Shown: in pieces, positions 11,762 to 21,863 of the stretch
Position numbering within the stretch: position 1 is the stretch's first letter
How the letters are laid out: each line of letters opens with the position of its first letter
NCBI GenBank assembly: GCA_910890315.1
Contig: CAJVGD010000042.1
Span: 1,922,001-1,986,000 of the forward strand
Direction: 5' to 3'
From: Serendipita indica DSM 11827
Lineage: Eukaryota > Basidiomycota > Agaricomycetes > Sebacinales > Serendipitaceae
Length of the DNA stretch: 64,000 bases
The notes under the pieces: generated by a model
What the model saw: only the letters and a program-made list of their open reading frames with translations
Database searches by the model: none
Told to the model about the DNA's origin: nothing
Translations under genes and position numbers: made by a program

Positions 11762-13928
11762 ATGATTTTTACTGGCCGGCGCCTCCAGGTCCTCGTTGGC
11801 TCTGTAATTGTTTCACTAGGATCGGGTACAAACTATGTGAGTTCATTTGAGAGTTTGTCGCAGCAGCGCTAACGGAACACTGTCACTATGCAGGCATATT
11901 CCGGTACTGTAGCATGGGTTTGGGCGCATCAATAAATGTTCATCGGATTGAACTAGCCTATGCTCCCCAACTGGGGGATGCTCTTCACATCAGTCACACC
12001 CTTGTCAACGTAGTCGGGCTCGCGGGGAACAGTAAGTCGACGAGAGCACGATTTCGCAATCTAAACAAGGAGGCAGTGGGTGTTTATTTTACATCTCCTC
12101 TCGTTGGACGACTAGTCGACTTGCGTGGACCGAGAATGTCAGTTACCGTTTTACGCTCAGCGACGGCAGCATGCTCATCGTTTCAGCCTGCTAATATCAG
12201 CCTTTTTTCTCCTTCTAACTGGATACTATGGGATCAAGTACTACTTTGACCAGGCGGTGACGCCTTCGACCATCGAATTCTTATTGCTTTGCCTCGCGTC
12301 TTTTGCGACGGGTGTAGGAGGAAATGCGGGTTTTACAGCGGCAATGAATACCACCGCAAAGTCGTTTCCGGACCGGATGGTAATCGCGCTTCACGGCCTG
12401 CGAAAGTGCAGCTGACTTGGGACTGTAGCGAGCGACGACGACAAGCATCGTGGCGAGTGGATTCGGACTGTCCGCTTTCTTCTTCTCCACACTAGCACAC
12501 ACCATGTTCCCCGGTAAAACCTCTGGTTTCCTCCTCGTTCTCTCGATCGGGACATCGATACCAATGCTCATCGGACTCGCTACGGTGCGAGTCGTACAAC
12601 ACCCTGAAGGAATCACCATACAGTCACATACACAGCCGCGACACAGTATTGAAGTCGTGCCGGAGCGCGATGAGCGGCGACACTCGCAAACATGGGAAGT
12701 ATACACGCCCGTAGTCGGATTGGGCGGCTATGAAAGACTCGAACAGAGTGAAATCGACGACGAGTTACTCGAGGCGTCTGTATCGCAACCGTTTCTCTCT
12801 CGTGGGGCGTCGTCGACTGAACAGCTGGTGCGAGGGGGATCCGCAGAACCCGACGTCGAGCTCTCTCCTGGTCGTAGAGTGCACGCCCATACACCAGATA
12901 TCCAGGAGCGTGTACGACACTCGCGAAGTCGCTCGCACAGCGGCGCTCGTCCGCATGAGCATCCAGACGTTCATGGTTGGGCACTGCTCCGCAACTCGAA
13001 TTTCTGGGTACTGTTCTGTATTATGTGCTGCTGTAAGGACTACACTCATTGGGTTGGATAACTGCTAATTTGCTATCTGGGTAGTGAGCGGGACAGGGTT
13101 GATGTGTATGTTGTGCTTTCCGTAGACATCAGATTCTGACGGCTTTGCAGATATTAATAATGTAGGGTTGATGGCTCAGGCGCTGTTCGCGCGAGGAGAT
13201 CCCAAGTTTGATACCGTGGAATCAGCACAGTGGCAAGCGGCTCAGGTATCGATTACGAGTATTGCAAACTGTCTTGGACGTGTGATATTCGGTTAGCCTA
13301 CGCTTGCTATGATTTCACTACAAAAGCTCATTGCCCATAGGGTCCAGCGCCGATGTGGGCAAGAATCGTTATGGACTGCGGCGGTCATACTTTATTAGTG
13401 GAATCAGCTTTACGTTTATTGTGTCCCAAATTGCGCTGTACAATGTCGAGAGCGTACAGACGCTCTGGATTGCGTCTGCGCTGCTCGGATTGGGCTATGG
13501 GGGAATGTTTGGGCTGTTTCCGACGATAATGATCGAGTTTTTCGGACTAGGTGAGTAATGTTTGAAAGGTCACATGGCAGAGATGATTGACACAGTCGGT
13601 AGGGCACTTTTCTCAGAATTGGGGGTTTCTGTGCCTATCGCCGATTATCGCGAGCAACCTGTTCAACCTTGCGTTTGGGCGAAACTTGGATGCGCACTCG
13701 AAACCAATTGAAGATGTGCACGTGCGACGAGGGGGGATGCCAGATGCGACACACTTGTGCCTCGAGGGGCGACTTTGTTATGTCGACAGCGTCAAGATGA
13801 CGCTTGTTGCATGCGTGGTTGCACTTGGACTGAGCATCTATGGTGCGCTACAAGATAGGAAGCGAGGAGAAGTAGAGGTTGCGAGTCGAGAAGTTGTGTG
13901 GGCTGGGGAAGGTGAAGAGGATGGTTAA
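11762..13928 (+). CDS. MFS transporter, MCH1/nodulin-like family
   Basis: Seen: the ATG at 11762 begins MIFTGRRLQVLVGSVIVSLG, giving a first membrane helix and the YAYSAWAPQL motif of this family after an intron. Further helices follow (SLLISAFFLLLTGYYGI region, GVGGNAGFTAAMNTTAKSF). A long Ser/Arg-rich cytoplasmic loop (about 12600-12980) separates the two halves. The second half holds CCLSGTGLMYINNVG-like and GLGYGGMFGLFPTIMIEFFG segments. The stop is at 13926-13928. Known of the family: yeast Mch1 resembles monocarboxylate permeases, but transport of monocarboxylates was not shown for it. Inference: a vacuolar or plasma-membrane solute carrier of unknown substrate. All introns I followed are 45-60 bases and keep frame. 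Confidence 0.8.
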
Positions 13929-15093
13929 CTTATCTAGAATTTATGGGTGACGAATAGTACCCGAGCGAATGGACCCGCGGGTGACAAGGGTGATGACAGG
14001 CTATCGGGCTTGGGGGGTGGTGGCGGGGGGCGTAAGTGGCAGAGGCAAACATTGGAGATGGCAGGCTCTGAAGGGGATAGGGGCTCGGGCGTCGGACAGG
14101 GGAAAGAGCTAGCCTGCAACGGGAAATGATCACGATAAACCATTTCGGTAGAGACGGGCAAGTCTGCCGACAAGTAAAAACCCTCGACCCAGCGCAATAA
14201 TCTCCATGGGGCGAGCGGCCGCACGACCCGGAATCACGGAAAGGATGGCAGGGTGAACAGACGAGTAATATACGCTCGGAGTTGAGCGTGAAATTTGATG
14301 GAATGCTGGCGGCTCAAGGCATCCCGGGCCCGTCTGCAGGTCACGTAGACGCGGCGGTCGAGTCCAAAGAGAACACGTGAGGGGTAAGAAATTTCAAGTC
14401 GTTGGATGCGGAGAGAGAGAGAAGGGGGGAGGGGTGGCCGTGATCCGTTGTGGCTGGCGTTGGTTATGACCAGTTGTTTAATCCCGCCGAACTGGGTATT
14501 CGATGGTTTGTTTCACGCGACTCACCTGGTGGCCGGTCGACTCCGCCTGAAACTAGCACGACTGCGAATAGAATCGCGTGACGAGCAAAAGTTAAGAAGG
14601 AAAAGTCTGCATTTGGAAGACTGGCTGTCCATATCCGGCCAGCCCATTCAACTCGGGCCCTCCTCTGCGCCCTTGCTGCTCCTCGTCGTCGCTGTCGTGC
14701 GCATCGTCGTCGCCGCCTCCAAGTGGGCTCACAATATTCTCAGATATTCCCTGGCCAAAAAAAAAAAAAAAACACACACATACACACACACGGCCAGGAA
14801 GAACAAGCCGAGCTAGTAGTTTACAAAGGTGGTAAGCTTGAGTTGCACCCTACCTGCTTCTGCCCCCTCTTGGGTCCCCGACGGCCTCGAGCGCGGTTCA
14901 GCGACGGAGAGCACGACGTCGGGCCCACGGAAACATTGAGATTGACGACGCTTCCGCTCTCGAGACAGCAACGAGAAGACCGATTGAGGCCGCCCAGAGT
15001 CCTGTACGTCCTTGTATCCCCCTCCGCTCATCCTTTTCATCCTTTGCAACTTTGTCTCTCGTTTTCTGATAATTATCTGCTATTTTACGCGCC
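13929..15093. other. Gene-free interval upstream of the HMG-box gene
   Basis: No coding sequence is convincing here. The interval holds the 3' flank of the MFS gene and the 5' flank of the HMG-box gene. It contains G-rich (14010-14040) and GA-rich (14406-14440) runs, an A-run joined to CA repeats (14757-14792) and pyrimidine-rich sequence just before the ATG at 15094, as is common in basidiomycete 5' untranslated regions. Confidence 0.6.
14757..14792 (+). repeat. A-run and CA-type microsatellite
   Basis: An uninterrupted A-run of about 15 bases is followed directly by alternating CA/TA units. It lies in the upstream region of the HMG-box gene, about 300 bases before its start codon. No target-site duplication or element body is seen next to it, so it looks like a simple repeat and not the tail of a transposed copy. 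Confidence 0.85.
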
Positions 15094-17446
15094 ATGCAAC
15101 ATGCAGCCAGGAGCCGCAAGCGCACCCACAGCGACAGGATGCCATTGGCATATCTTGGTTCGACCATGATCCACGACCCATCCACGGTCGCTGCTGCCTC
15201 CCAGACGGGCCCAGAGGACTTTGAAGACGCTTTGATTGCACCTCCCGCGCTCGACAACCATGTCCTGGATGTGCCCCATCCCTCGACGGCGCCCAAGACT
15301 CCCCCCGCACTCCTCTCGCCCGCCGACTTGCCCGCAGATCCAAAGCAAGCTGTCTGGGCAATTGCTGCAAACGCAAAACAACAGTCCTCGAAGCGTGCCC
15401 AGTCGTCCAAGCAAAAGCCCGGCCAGGCGACCCAGCAGCCCACCATTTCCACTTTTTCCACCTTTAATCACATTCACATTGTCCAGCCATATGTTCACAA
15501 TGGTGGCAATAGCAACACCAACACCCACCCCAACGCGGCGGCGGCGGCGGCGGCGGCATCGTCGAACAAGGAAGAGACTGCCAACGGCTGTAGCACGTCG
15601 ACGTTTAGCATCAATGCCTCGACCCCTTATACGTTTGCAAATCCATTCTGCACCAATGCCCTGCACACAATGCTCCCAGGCCCAGGCGGCAAGCCAAAGG
15701 ATTCCGCCACCAACATTGCCGGTCAGCCACCCCGACCTGCAAACGCCTGGATCTTGTATCGCTCGGACAAGATGAAGAATCTCGCCCCCGAACCAGGCAA
15801 ACCACGCCGTCCGCAGGCCGACATTTCAAAGCTCATCGCCGAAATGTGGAAAAACGAAAAACCAGAAATTCGTCAGCAGTACGAGGCTCTCAGCGACCTC
15901 AAAAAGGCAGAGCATCTCGCCATGTACCCTGGCTATCGTTTCCAACCGATGAAAAAGGCCGACAAGGAAAAGGTCCGCGCCGAGCGCAAGGCGGAAAAGG
16001 AAAAAGAGAAAATGGCCGCGAGTCTGTCGATGAAGAGCTATCGCCGACCTCCAAAGTCGAAACGTGGCGCGACCGAAGAAGGAGACGACCACGACACCGC
16101 CGCCGACGATTCGACACCTACCCCTTCGCTCGGTCCGACGTCCCCGACCAGCACTGCGCCAGGAACGGCCATGTTTGTCTGGACGCAGCCACAGACGGTC
16201 CCAGAGACCAGCGTCGAACCTTCGACGGGCCCCATGTCCCCGACCGCGCGCCAACACACGGCCTCGTATCAACCATATGCCAGAGCGCCAGCAGGTGCTT
16301 CGACATCGGCGGTTGCTGCTACTGCGAAGCGCAAACGCGCTCGGACAAAGGTCGAGGTTTCCGCTCCTGCCATTCCCTCGGGAGAACCGAACCAGGTGCG
16401 TGTCTCTCTGTCCTCGTCGTTCATTATGACTGTACCCGGTCCCTGTCTGGTTGCCTGCATTCGGTTTGCACATTCCCTCCGCCATCTTCCACCCCGTCAT
16501 TTCTCACGCTATTCATTATCGACTAACGAGCCTTTTTGTATAGGCTCATGGGTTTGACTATACTGGCCCTGTACCCAACACGTCGTTTTCGTTTTACGAA
16601 GCTGCTCAACAGCCACAAGAGTCTCCCGGTCTCATCGACTTTGCGGCCTATAGCGCTCAGTTTATGCCCGGATACCATCCAGCGATTCCTCAGCCGTCGA
16701 GTGGTGCGAATCCTGATCATAATTCTCATCCGACGCCGCCATACAATGCCACCATTGAGCACGAGATGCAGTCCACCGCTGGCTTTGCCCTTGAGCCGAT
16801 CAGAGGTCACAATGAAATCTTCGAGTTTACCAATCTCGATCTCTCCCTCCTCGACAACCAAGAAATTGCCGTCACGCTTCCAGACGATTTGCAGTTTGAC
16901 CTTGGGCTTGGACTTGGACTCGGAACCGATGCCTTTGGCCTCGACGGTGGAGGATTTGCCGAATTTGGAAGTTTGGCGATGGATTCTGGAGGTAGCTTGG
17001 GCTTTGGCACCAACAAGGTGTCGGCAGACATGGTTCAGTTTGACGCACCCCCGTATAACGCTCATCCAAACCTCTCCATATCCACCCAGATTCTTCAACA
17101 GCAACCAGGGCACCACTCGGATCCGTACAATGTCACTTCGCCAATGGAAACACCCCAAGCTGCCACCAACTTCTACGGCTTTCCGATGCATCAGCCGCAG
17201 GAGCAGCAACCAGCACTGTATCATACGGCTCAGCACAGCTTTGGCCAGCACGACTTTGCTTCGTCGTCGTTTGGGGCCTATACGTCTCCCAACCAACCCT
17301 TCCTCTCGCCGACCTATGCGAGCCCACCGCCCTTGTCAGTCATTGACGAATCGTCGACCATTGGTTCACCCACGAGCGAGACCTTTGGCTCCTCTCAGCA
17401 AACTGCCAGGACCGGCCGAAAGGCTACCATGAACAGCTGGCGATAG
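15094..17446 (+). CDS. HMG-box transcription factor (MATA_HMG/Rox1-Ste11 type)
   Basis: Seen: two exons (15094-16395 and 16544-17446) joined at a GTGCGT..TATAG intron of 148 bases give 734 residues. The HMG box spans about residues 214-283. It has PRPANAWILYRSDK at its start, a middle WKNEKPEIRQQYEALSD and an end MYPGYRFQP, then a highly charged Lys/Glu stretch. Eight consecutive alanines from a GCG repeat lie near residue 150. The C-terminal half is Gln/Pro/Ser-rich with an LGLGLGLG repeat and looks like an activation region. Known of the family: fungal proteins with this box bind the minor groove of AT-rich DNA and control mating, filamentous growth or stress genes. Inference: sequence-specific regulator, target unknown. 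No homeodomain or pheromone genes sit beside it, so it need not belong to a mating-type locus. Confidence 0.85.
15535..15558 (+). repeat. GCG trinucleotide repeat coding for eight alanines
   Basis: Seven GCG codons and one GCA encode eight alanines inside the HMG-box protein, before the DNA-binding domain. Length is likely to vary between strains because such runs slip. It stays in frame. Confidence 0.9.
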
Positions 17447-18360
17447 TAACATGGAGGTGGCCAACTCTTTGTGCCTCTGTTGCCCCCCGCTGCGTCAACG
17501 CACGAAGCTCGTACATACCCACACCGCGATAGCCAACCCGCGTGTCACTATTCGTTACTTTTGCCAAGTTTCGGCCAACTCTAATCATTCCTGGGTCGCC
17601 ATCCGACGTTGCACATGTTTTTGAACACTGCGCGTCGCTCAAATCACATATTTTTTCTTCCCTTTTGTATTTTGGACCAACGGACACTAAAGCGTGGGGT
17701 GCCACCGACGCTCTCAAGGATTCGATACCCCTGAGCGCGCGTCGATGTGCGCCCTCTCGCTCTCTCAGCTCGCACTTCAGACAGGGCACAAAGGGACGCT
17801 TCTCCACGCCAATGCCAGGTGCACACCTCTCCCTCCGCCAACTTTTCATTCGTTCCAGCTCAGCCTTGTGCATCTTCATCTCTCGATACCGGAAGGCCAC
17901 TCCTATCTTTCTTGGTCGTTCACACATCTCTTGCTCTCGCGTACTCGCATTCACCTGCGCTGCGCTGCTGCTGCCGCCACATCCCGGATCAACCACTCCA
18001 CTCCTACGCCCTCTCGACGCCCACCTTACGACTTCTCATCTTCTTGAAGGAGATTACGACCACTGCATGTGAAACCTTGTACACCAGCAATCCTCACTCG
18101 CCACGAAACCGACCCGATGACCTCATTTTCGCGCGTCTTCTAGCTCGCGCTTTCCTCAATCTTTCCTCACACCTTCTCTTCATCCCCATGTTGTTGTTGT
18201 TGTCGTCACCCATCACTGTCTGTTGTTCTTACTGTTTTTCTTCTTCCCCCCCCCATCCAAACCGCGCAAGCCGACAACGAGCTCGGTCGCAACTCCCTGA
18301 AGCGTCTTCTACTGCCCATCTTCGACCGTGCCGTACTCTCTTCTTTAAGTGGATCTCGTT
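17447..18360. other. Gene-free interval after the HMG-box gene
   Basis: A pyrimidine-rich stretch with many TCTC and CCCC runs. Open frames exist (longest about 17747-18487, plus), but they are Ser/Pro/Arg-rich by composition, have no recognisable domain, and run into the duplicated flank of the next locus. I treat it as 3' flank without a supported gene. Confidence 0.5.
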
Positions 18361-18586
18361 ATCGCCCCGTCCGACTCTGTGGCGGGGCGCCTGTCATTCG
18401 TCTATATCTCGTCGAGCCGTGCATGCATCTTTCTTCGATATCAAAATGCAACTCATTTACTCGTTGACTTTTTCCGTGCCATTGTGAGTAGGGACCATGC
18501 ATTGGCTATATCTTCCTAAGCAATGGTGTCCATATGTCAAACCGTTCCTTATATTAAAAGTTTATTGTACGGGATTGGAAGCTAGA

Positions 18587-19801
18587 TCATGGGGCTGCAC
18601 TGCGCTGAGCGTCGACGCGCCGCCACTTCTTCTCTACGGCCGCATTTGCACTCTCGACCTCTTCTCGAAGATAGTATAGCACCGTTTGGTAATTTACGGC
18701 ATCTTTCGATGGATATTTGACCATCTTCACGTGATCTGCAGCGAGGGAGACTTCCAATGCATTAGGATCTCCTGAGACGACTGCCGAATGATGTGGCACA
18801 ATCTGAATCAAAAAGTTAATCCACCCATAGAAAACAAAGCTAGTTGGAAATACTCACTACTCGACGTTGGCCTCCAATGAGTGGTGTGGCGTACTCTTCA
18901 TAAAAGTATACAATGTGAAGCCCAGCGCTTGCCTGGGTAAACGTTGCCTGTATGTTCTCGAGTGCCTCAGAGTTCTCTCTGAGATGTTGAAGGACTCGAT
19001 TATTGGTCTGCATGTAGACCGATAGGAGTTGATTGAGGACCTGAAGGAACGGGACACCCTCAGAGCCCGAATGCGGCGTCCCAAAGAAGAGGACTGCATG
19101 TGTCGACGTGAGTATTCCGCGTAGTGGACGGCCTTCGGGTTGGATTTGGCAAAGGACGAGGGCCTATCAACATCGTCAGGTTAGTGCTGGCGAATTCTCG
19201 TTGACGGACCTGTTTGAGGATGATACCGAGACTGTGTGCGAGAAAGATGATGGGTCGCTGAAACGATGTGAATCGAGGCAGTAGGGAAAACCCCTCTGGA
19301 ACGCACGCGCTCGACGCCCTTTCGAGCTCGTTCAACAGCTTGCATAAATCCCATAGCATGGCGTTGAATGGTATTTGTCGACGTGAATTCCGAGCTGCGA
19401 GTGTCGGCATCGTACCCATATGTCAAGATTCGTGCACGAGGAATGTCCTCGGGCAGAAATTCCCGGAGCCACATAGCCTTGCTTTCAGTCTCTGTCCATG
19501 CATCTAATCGGTGGCCGTCAAGACCATGAATAGCGATGATGCTGCCACGGATAGTCAGAGTTCCGAGATCCAAACATGAGTTTTACCCACTCAACGATAG
19601 GATTGTCTCCTTCTGCGAGATTCAGCAAGCCATAATCGACTACTTTTGATTTCGGCTTCTGCTTAGCCTGCTCGGTTCGCGGGGTTTGCTCAGTCTGCGA
19701 CAACATCAGGCGAGGGCAGGGGTCGCATCTGCTGGGCTCACCTGAGGTTTATCTGACTTGAAGAGATGATACAAGCGCTTGTAGAAAGGAACATCTGACA
19801 T
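18587..19801 (-). CDS. SesB-like alpha/beta hydrolase, copy 1
   Basis: Seen: about six exons on the minus strand give roughly 345 residues, from MSDVPFYKRLYHLFK to a stop at 18587-18589. The core is IIAIHGLDGH (oxyanion-type HG), then RPIIFLAHSLG at the nucleophile elbow, then LFFGTPHSGSEGVP, and late IVPHHSAVVSG with ADHVKMVKY, whose His fits the catalytic histidine. At the elbow the family pattern HSLGG is HSLG here: the serine is kept but one glycine codon is absent. Known: SesB-like lipase domains are found alone or at the N-terminus of fungal NLR-type receptors. No NACHT or repeat domain is attached here. Substrate unknown. A downstream paralogue lies at 20302-21535. Confidence 0.75.
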
Positions 19802-20049
19802 TGCTTTACTCCGTGAGGGTGAGAATGGAGGCCAAAAAGGTGGGCGTCTGTTTGTTCTAGGCCTAACTCGCTTTTCAGTACAAATGAAGCAATTCTCCCC
19901 AATGCTAGCATACATCTCTTACTAATCATTCGTTTACCTCAACTCGGTCCTAGCATCCGACACGTGCTTCATTCAAAAGATCGTGGTCGTTTACATATCT
20001 CTCAGCTTTGGAGCCCTTCTACTGCTCACCTTCGAGCGGGCTGTTCTCG
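19802..20049. other. Spacer between duplicated hydrolase units
   Basis: About 250 bases that serve as the upstream region of hydrolase copy 1 and lead into the 3' flank of copy 2. No gene is seen. The right half has no counterpart upstream of copy 2, so the two copies probably have different promoters. Confidence 0.55.
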
Positions 20050-20301
20050 CCCTGTCCGACTCTGTGGCATGGCGCCTGTCATTCGTCTGTAACTCATCAA
20101 GCGGTGCATGCATCTTTCTTCGATATCATAATACAAGTTATTTACTAATAGACTTTTCTGTATTTCTGTGAGCATTTGAAGCTAGGGGACTACAACTGTC
20201 CGTTGCATTGGCTTATCCCTAAGCATGGCCTCCATACGTCGGGCTAGATGCATAAGAGTATCCCTATATTAGAGTTTACTTGTACAAGATTGGAATCTCG
20301 G

Positions 20302-21535
20302 TCATGGAGATGCTCTGATTTGAGCGTCGACGCGTTGCCACTTCTTCTCCACAGCCCCAGTTGCACTCTCGACCTCTTCTCGAAGATAGTATAGCACTGT
20401 TTGGTAATTTCCGGTTTCTCTCGTTAGGAATTTGACCATATTCACATGGTCTGCAAAAAGGGAGACTCCCAATGCATTAGGATCTCCTGAGACGACTGCC
20501 GAATGATGTGGCACAATCTGAATCAAAAAGTTAATCCACCCATAGAAAAACAAAGCTAGTTGGAAATACTCACTACTCGATGTCGGCCTCCAACGAGTGG
20601 TGTGGCGTACTCTTCATAAAAGTATACAATGTGAAGCCCAGCGCTTGCCTGGGTAAACGTTGCCTGTATGTCCTCGAGTGCCTCAGAGTTCTCTCTGAGA
20701 TGTTGAAGGACTCGATTATTGGTCTGCATGTAGACCGATAGGAGTTGATTGAGGACCTGGAGGAACGGGACACCCTCAGAGCCCGAATGTGGCGTCCCAA
20801 AGAAGAGGACTGCATGTGTCGACGTGAGTATTCCGTGTAATGGGCGGCCTTGTGGCTGGTTTTGGCAAAGGACGAGGGCCTATCAACACCGTCAGGTTAG
20901 TGCTGGTAGATTCTCGTTGACGAACCTGTTTGAGGATGATACCACCGAGACAGTGTGCGAGAAAGATGATGGGTCGCTGAAACGATATGAGTCGAGGCAG
21001 TAGGGAAAACCCCTCTGGAACGCACGCGCTCGACGCCCTTTCGAGCTCGTTCAACAGCTTGCATAAATCCCATAGCATGGCGTTGAATGGTATTTGTCGA
21101 CGTGAATTCCGAGCTGCGAGTGTCGGCATCGTACCCATATGTCAAGATTCGTGCATGAGGAATGTCACTGGGCAAAAATTCCTGGAGCCACATAACCCTC
21201 TCACTCTGTGCCGTCTCAGCTATCCATGTATATAATCGGTGGCCGTCAAGACCATGAATCGCGATGATGCTGCCACGGACAGTCAGAGTTCCGAGATCCG
21301 AACATGAGTTTTACCCACTCAACGATAGGGTCCTGTCCTGATGCGAGTTCCAGCAAGCCATGATCGTCTAATCTTAATATCGGCTTCTTCTGCTGAATCT
21401 GCTCGGTTTGCGGGTTTGCGTTGCCAAAACATTATTTAATAGCCAGGGTAGGGTCGTATCTCTTTACGCGCTCACCTGATGTCTACTTGGCTTGAAAAAG
21501 TGATGCAAACGGTCGTAGAATGTACTATCTGACAT
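20302..21535 (-). CDS. SesB-like alpha/beta hydrolase, copy 2
   Basis: Seen: same exon plan as copy 1, from MSDSTFYDRLHHFFK to a stop at 20302-20304. Motifs are IIAIHGLDGH, then RPIIFLAHCLGGIILKQ, then LFFGTPHSGSEGVP and ADHVNMVKF. Here both glycines of the elbow are kept but the nucleophile position is Cys (TGT) where copy 1 has Ser (AGT). The second exon boundary is less clear than in copy 1 because the acceptor region has changed (about 21408-21425). Inference: either a cysteine-nucleophile hydrolase, as known for dienelactone hydrolase, or a protein that has lost esterase activity. Frame is open throughout in my model. Confidence 0.7.
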
Positions 21536-21863
21536 TTATCTACCGTGGTGAGGGAGAGTATGGAGGTCAAAAGGCGAACGCGTGTTTGTTCTAGACCTGT
21601 CTGGACAGAACCCCCAGATATCCACAGCGTTTATCATTCCCTTTTGTGTAACTTGTCTAGATGCTGAAAGGTCCCAACTGAGCTGACGACCAAAGGACGG
21701 TCTCGCCGATGAAGTCCGCAGTATGTATTGTTTAACAAGTCCAGTCCTCCTACACGATATATACCCGTCTGTATTAACCGGGAATTCTAATGTACTTTGT
21801 GCAAAACGACTGGTTGCGACCGGCTCCAAGCTGTAGATTCTTTGGACTCTGCCACTGCCCGCC
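21536..21863. other. Divergent intergenic region, hydrolase copy 2 and myosin-I
   Basis: About 330 bases between two head-to-head genes. No gene or clear repeat is seen. It must hold the promoters of both genes. Confidence 0.5.

Larger units (their letters stand above)
18365..21540. repeat. Tandem segmental duplication carrying two hydrolase genes
   Basis: Unit 1 (about 18365-19801) and unit 2 (about 20050-21535) align along their whole length, offset by 1685 bases at the left edge and 1734 at the right. Each unit has the same order: a 3' flank with a shared stretch (GTCCGACTCTGTGG at 18369 and 20054), then one minus-strand hydrolase gene with the same intron positions. Identity is uneven. 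A block of about 160 bases is identical (about 19278-19440 and 20992-21154), while the first exons and the 3' flanks have clearly diverged. The duplication is therefore not very recent overall, but part of it has been made uniform again. Confidence 0.9.

Noticed and set aside
14757-14792. Poly-A tail of a retrotransposed copy
   Set aside because: No element body, no target-site duplication and no coding remnant lies beside it; simple repeat is enough.
17747-18487. Plus-strand open frame of 246 codons
   Set aside because: Composition is Ser/Arg/Pro-rich from a pyrimidine-rich flank, no domain is visible, and its right end falls in the 3' flank that is duplicated with the hydrolase unit.
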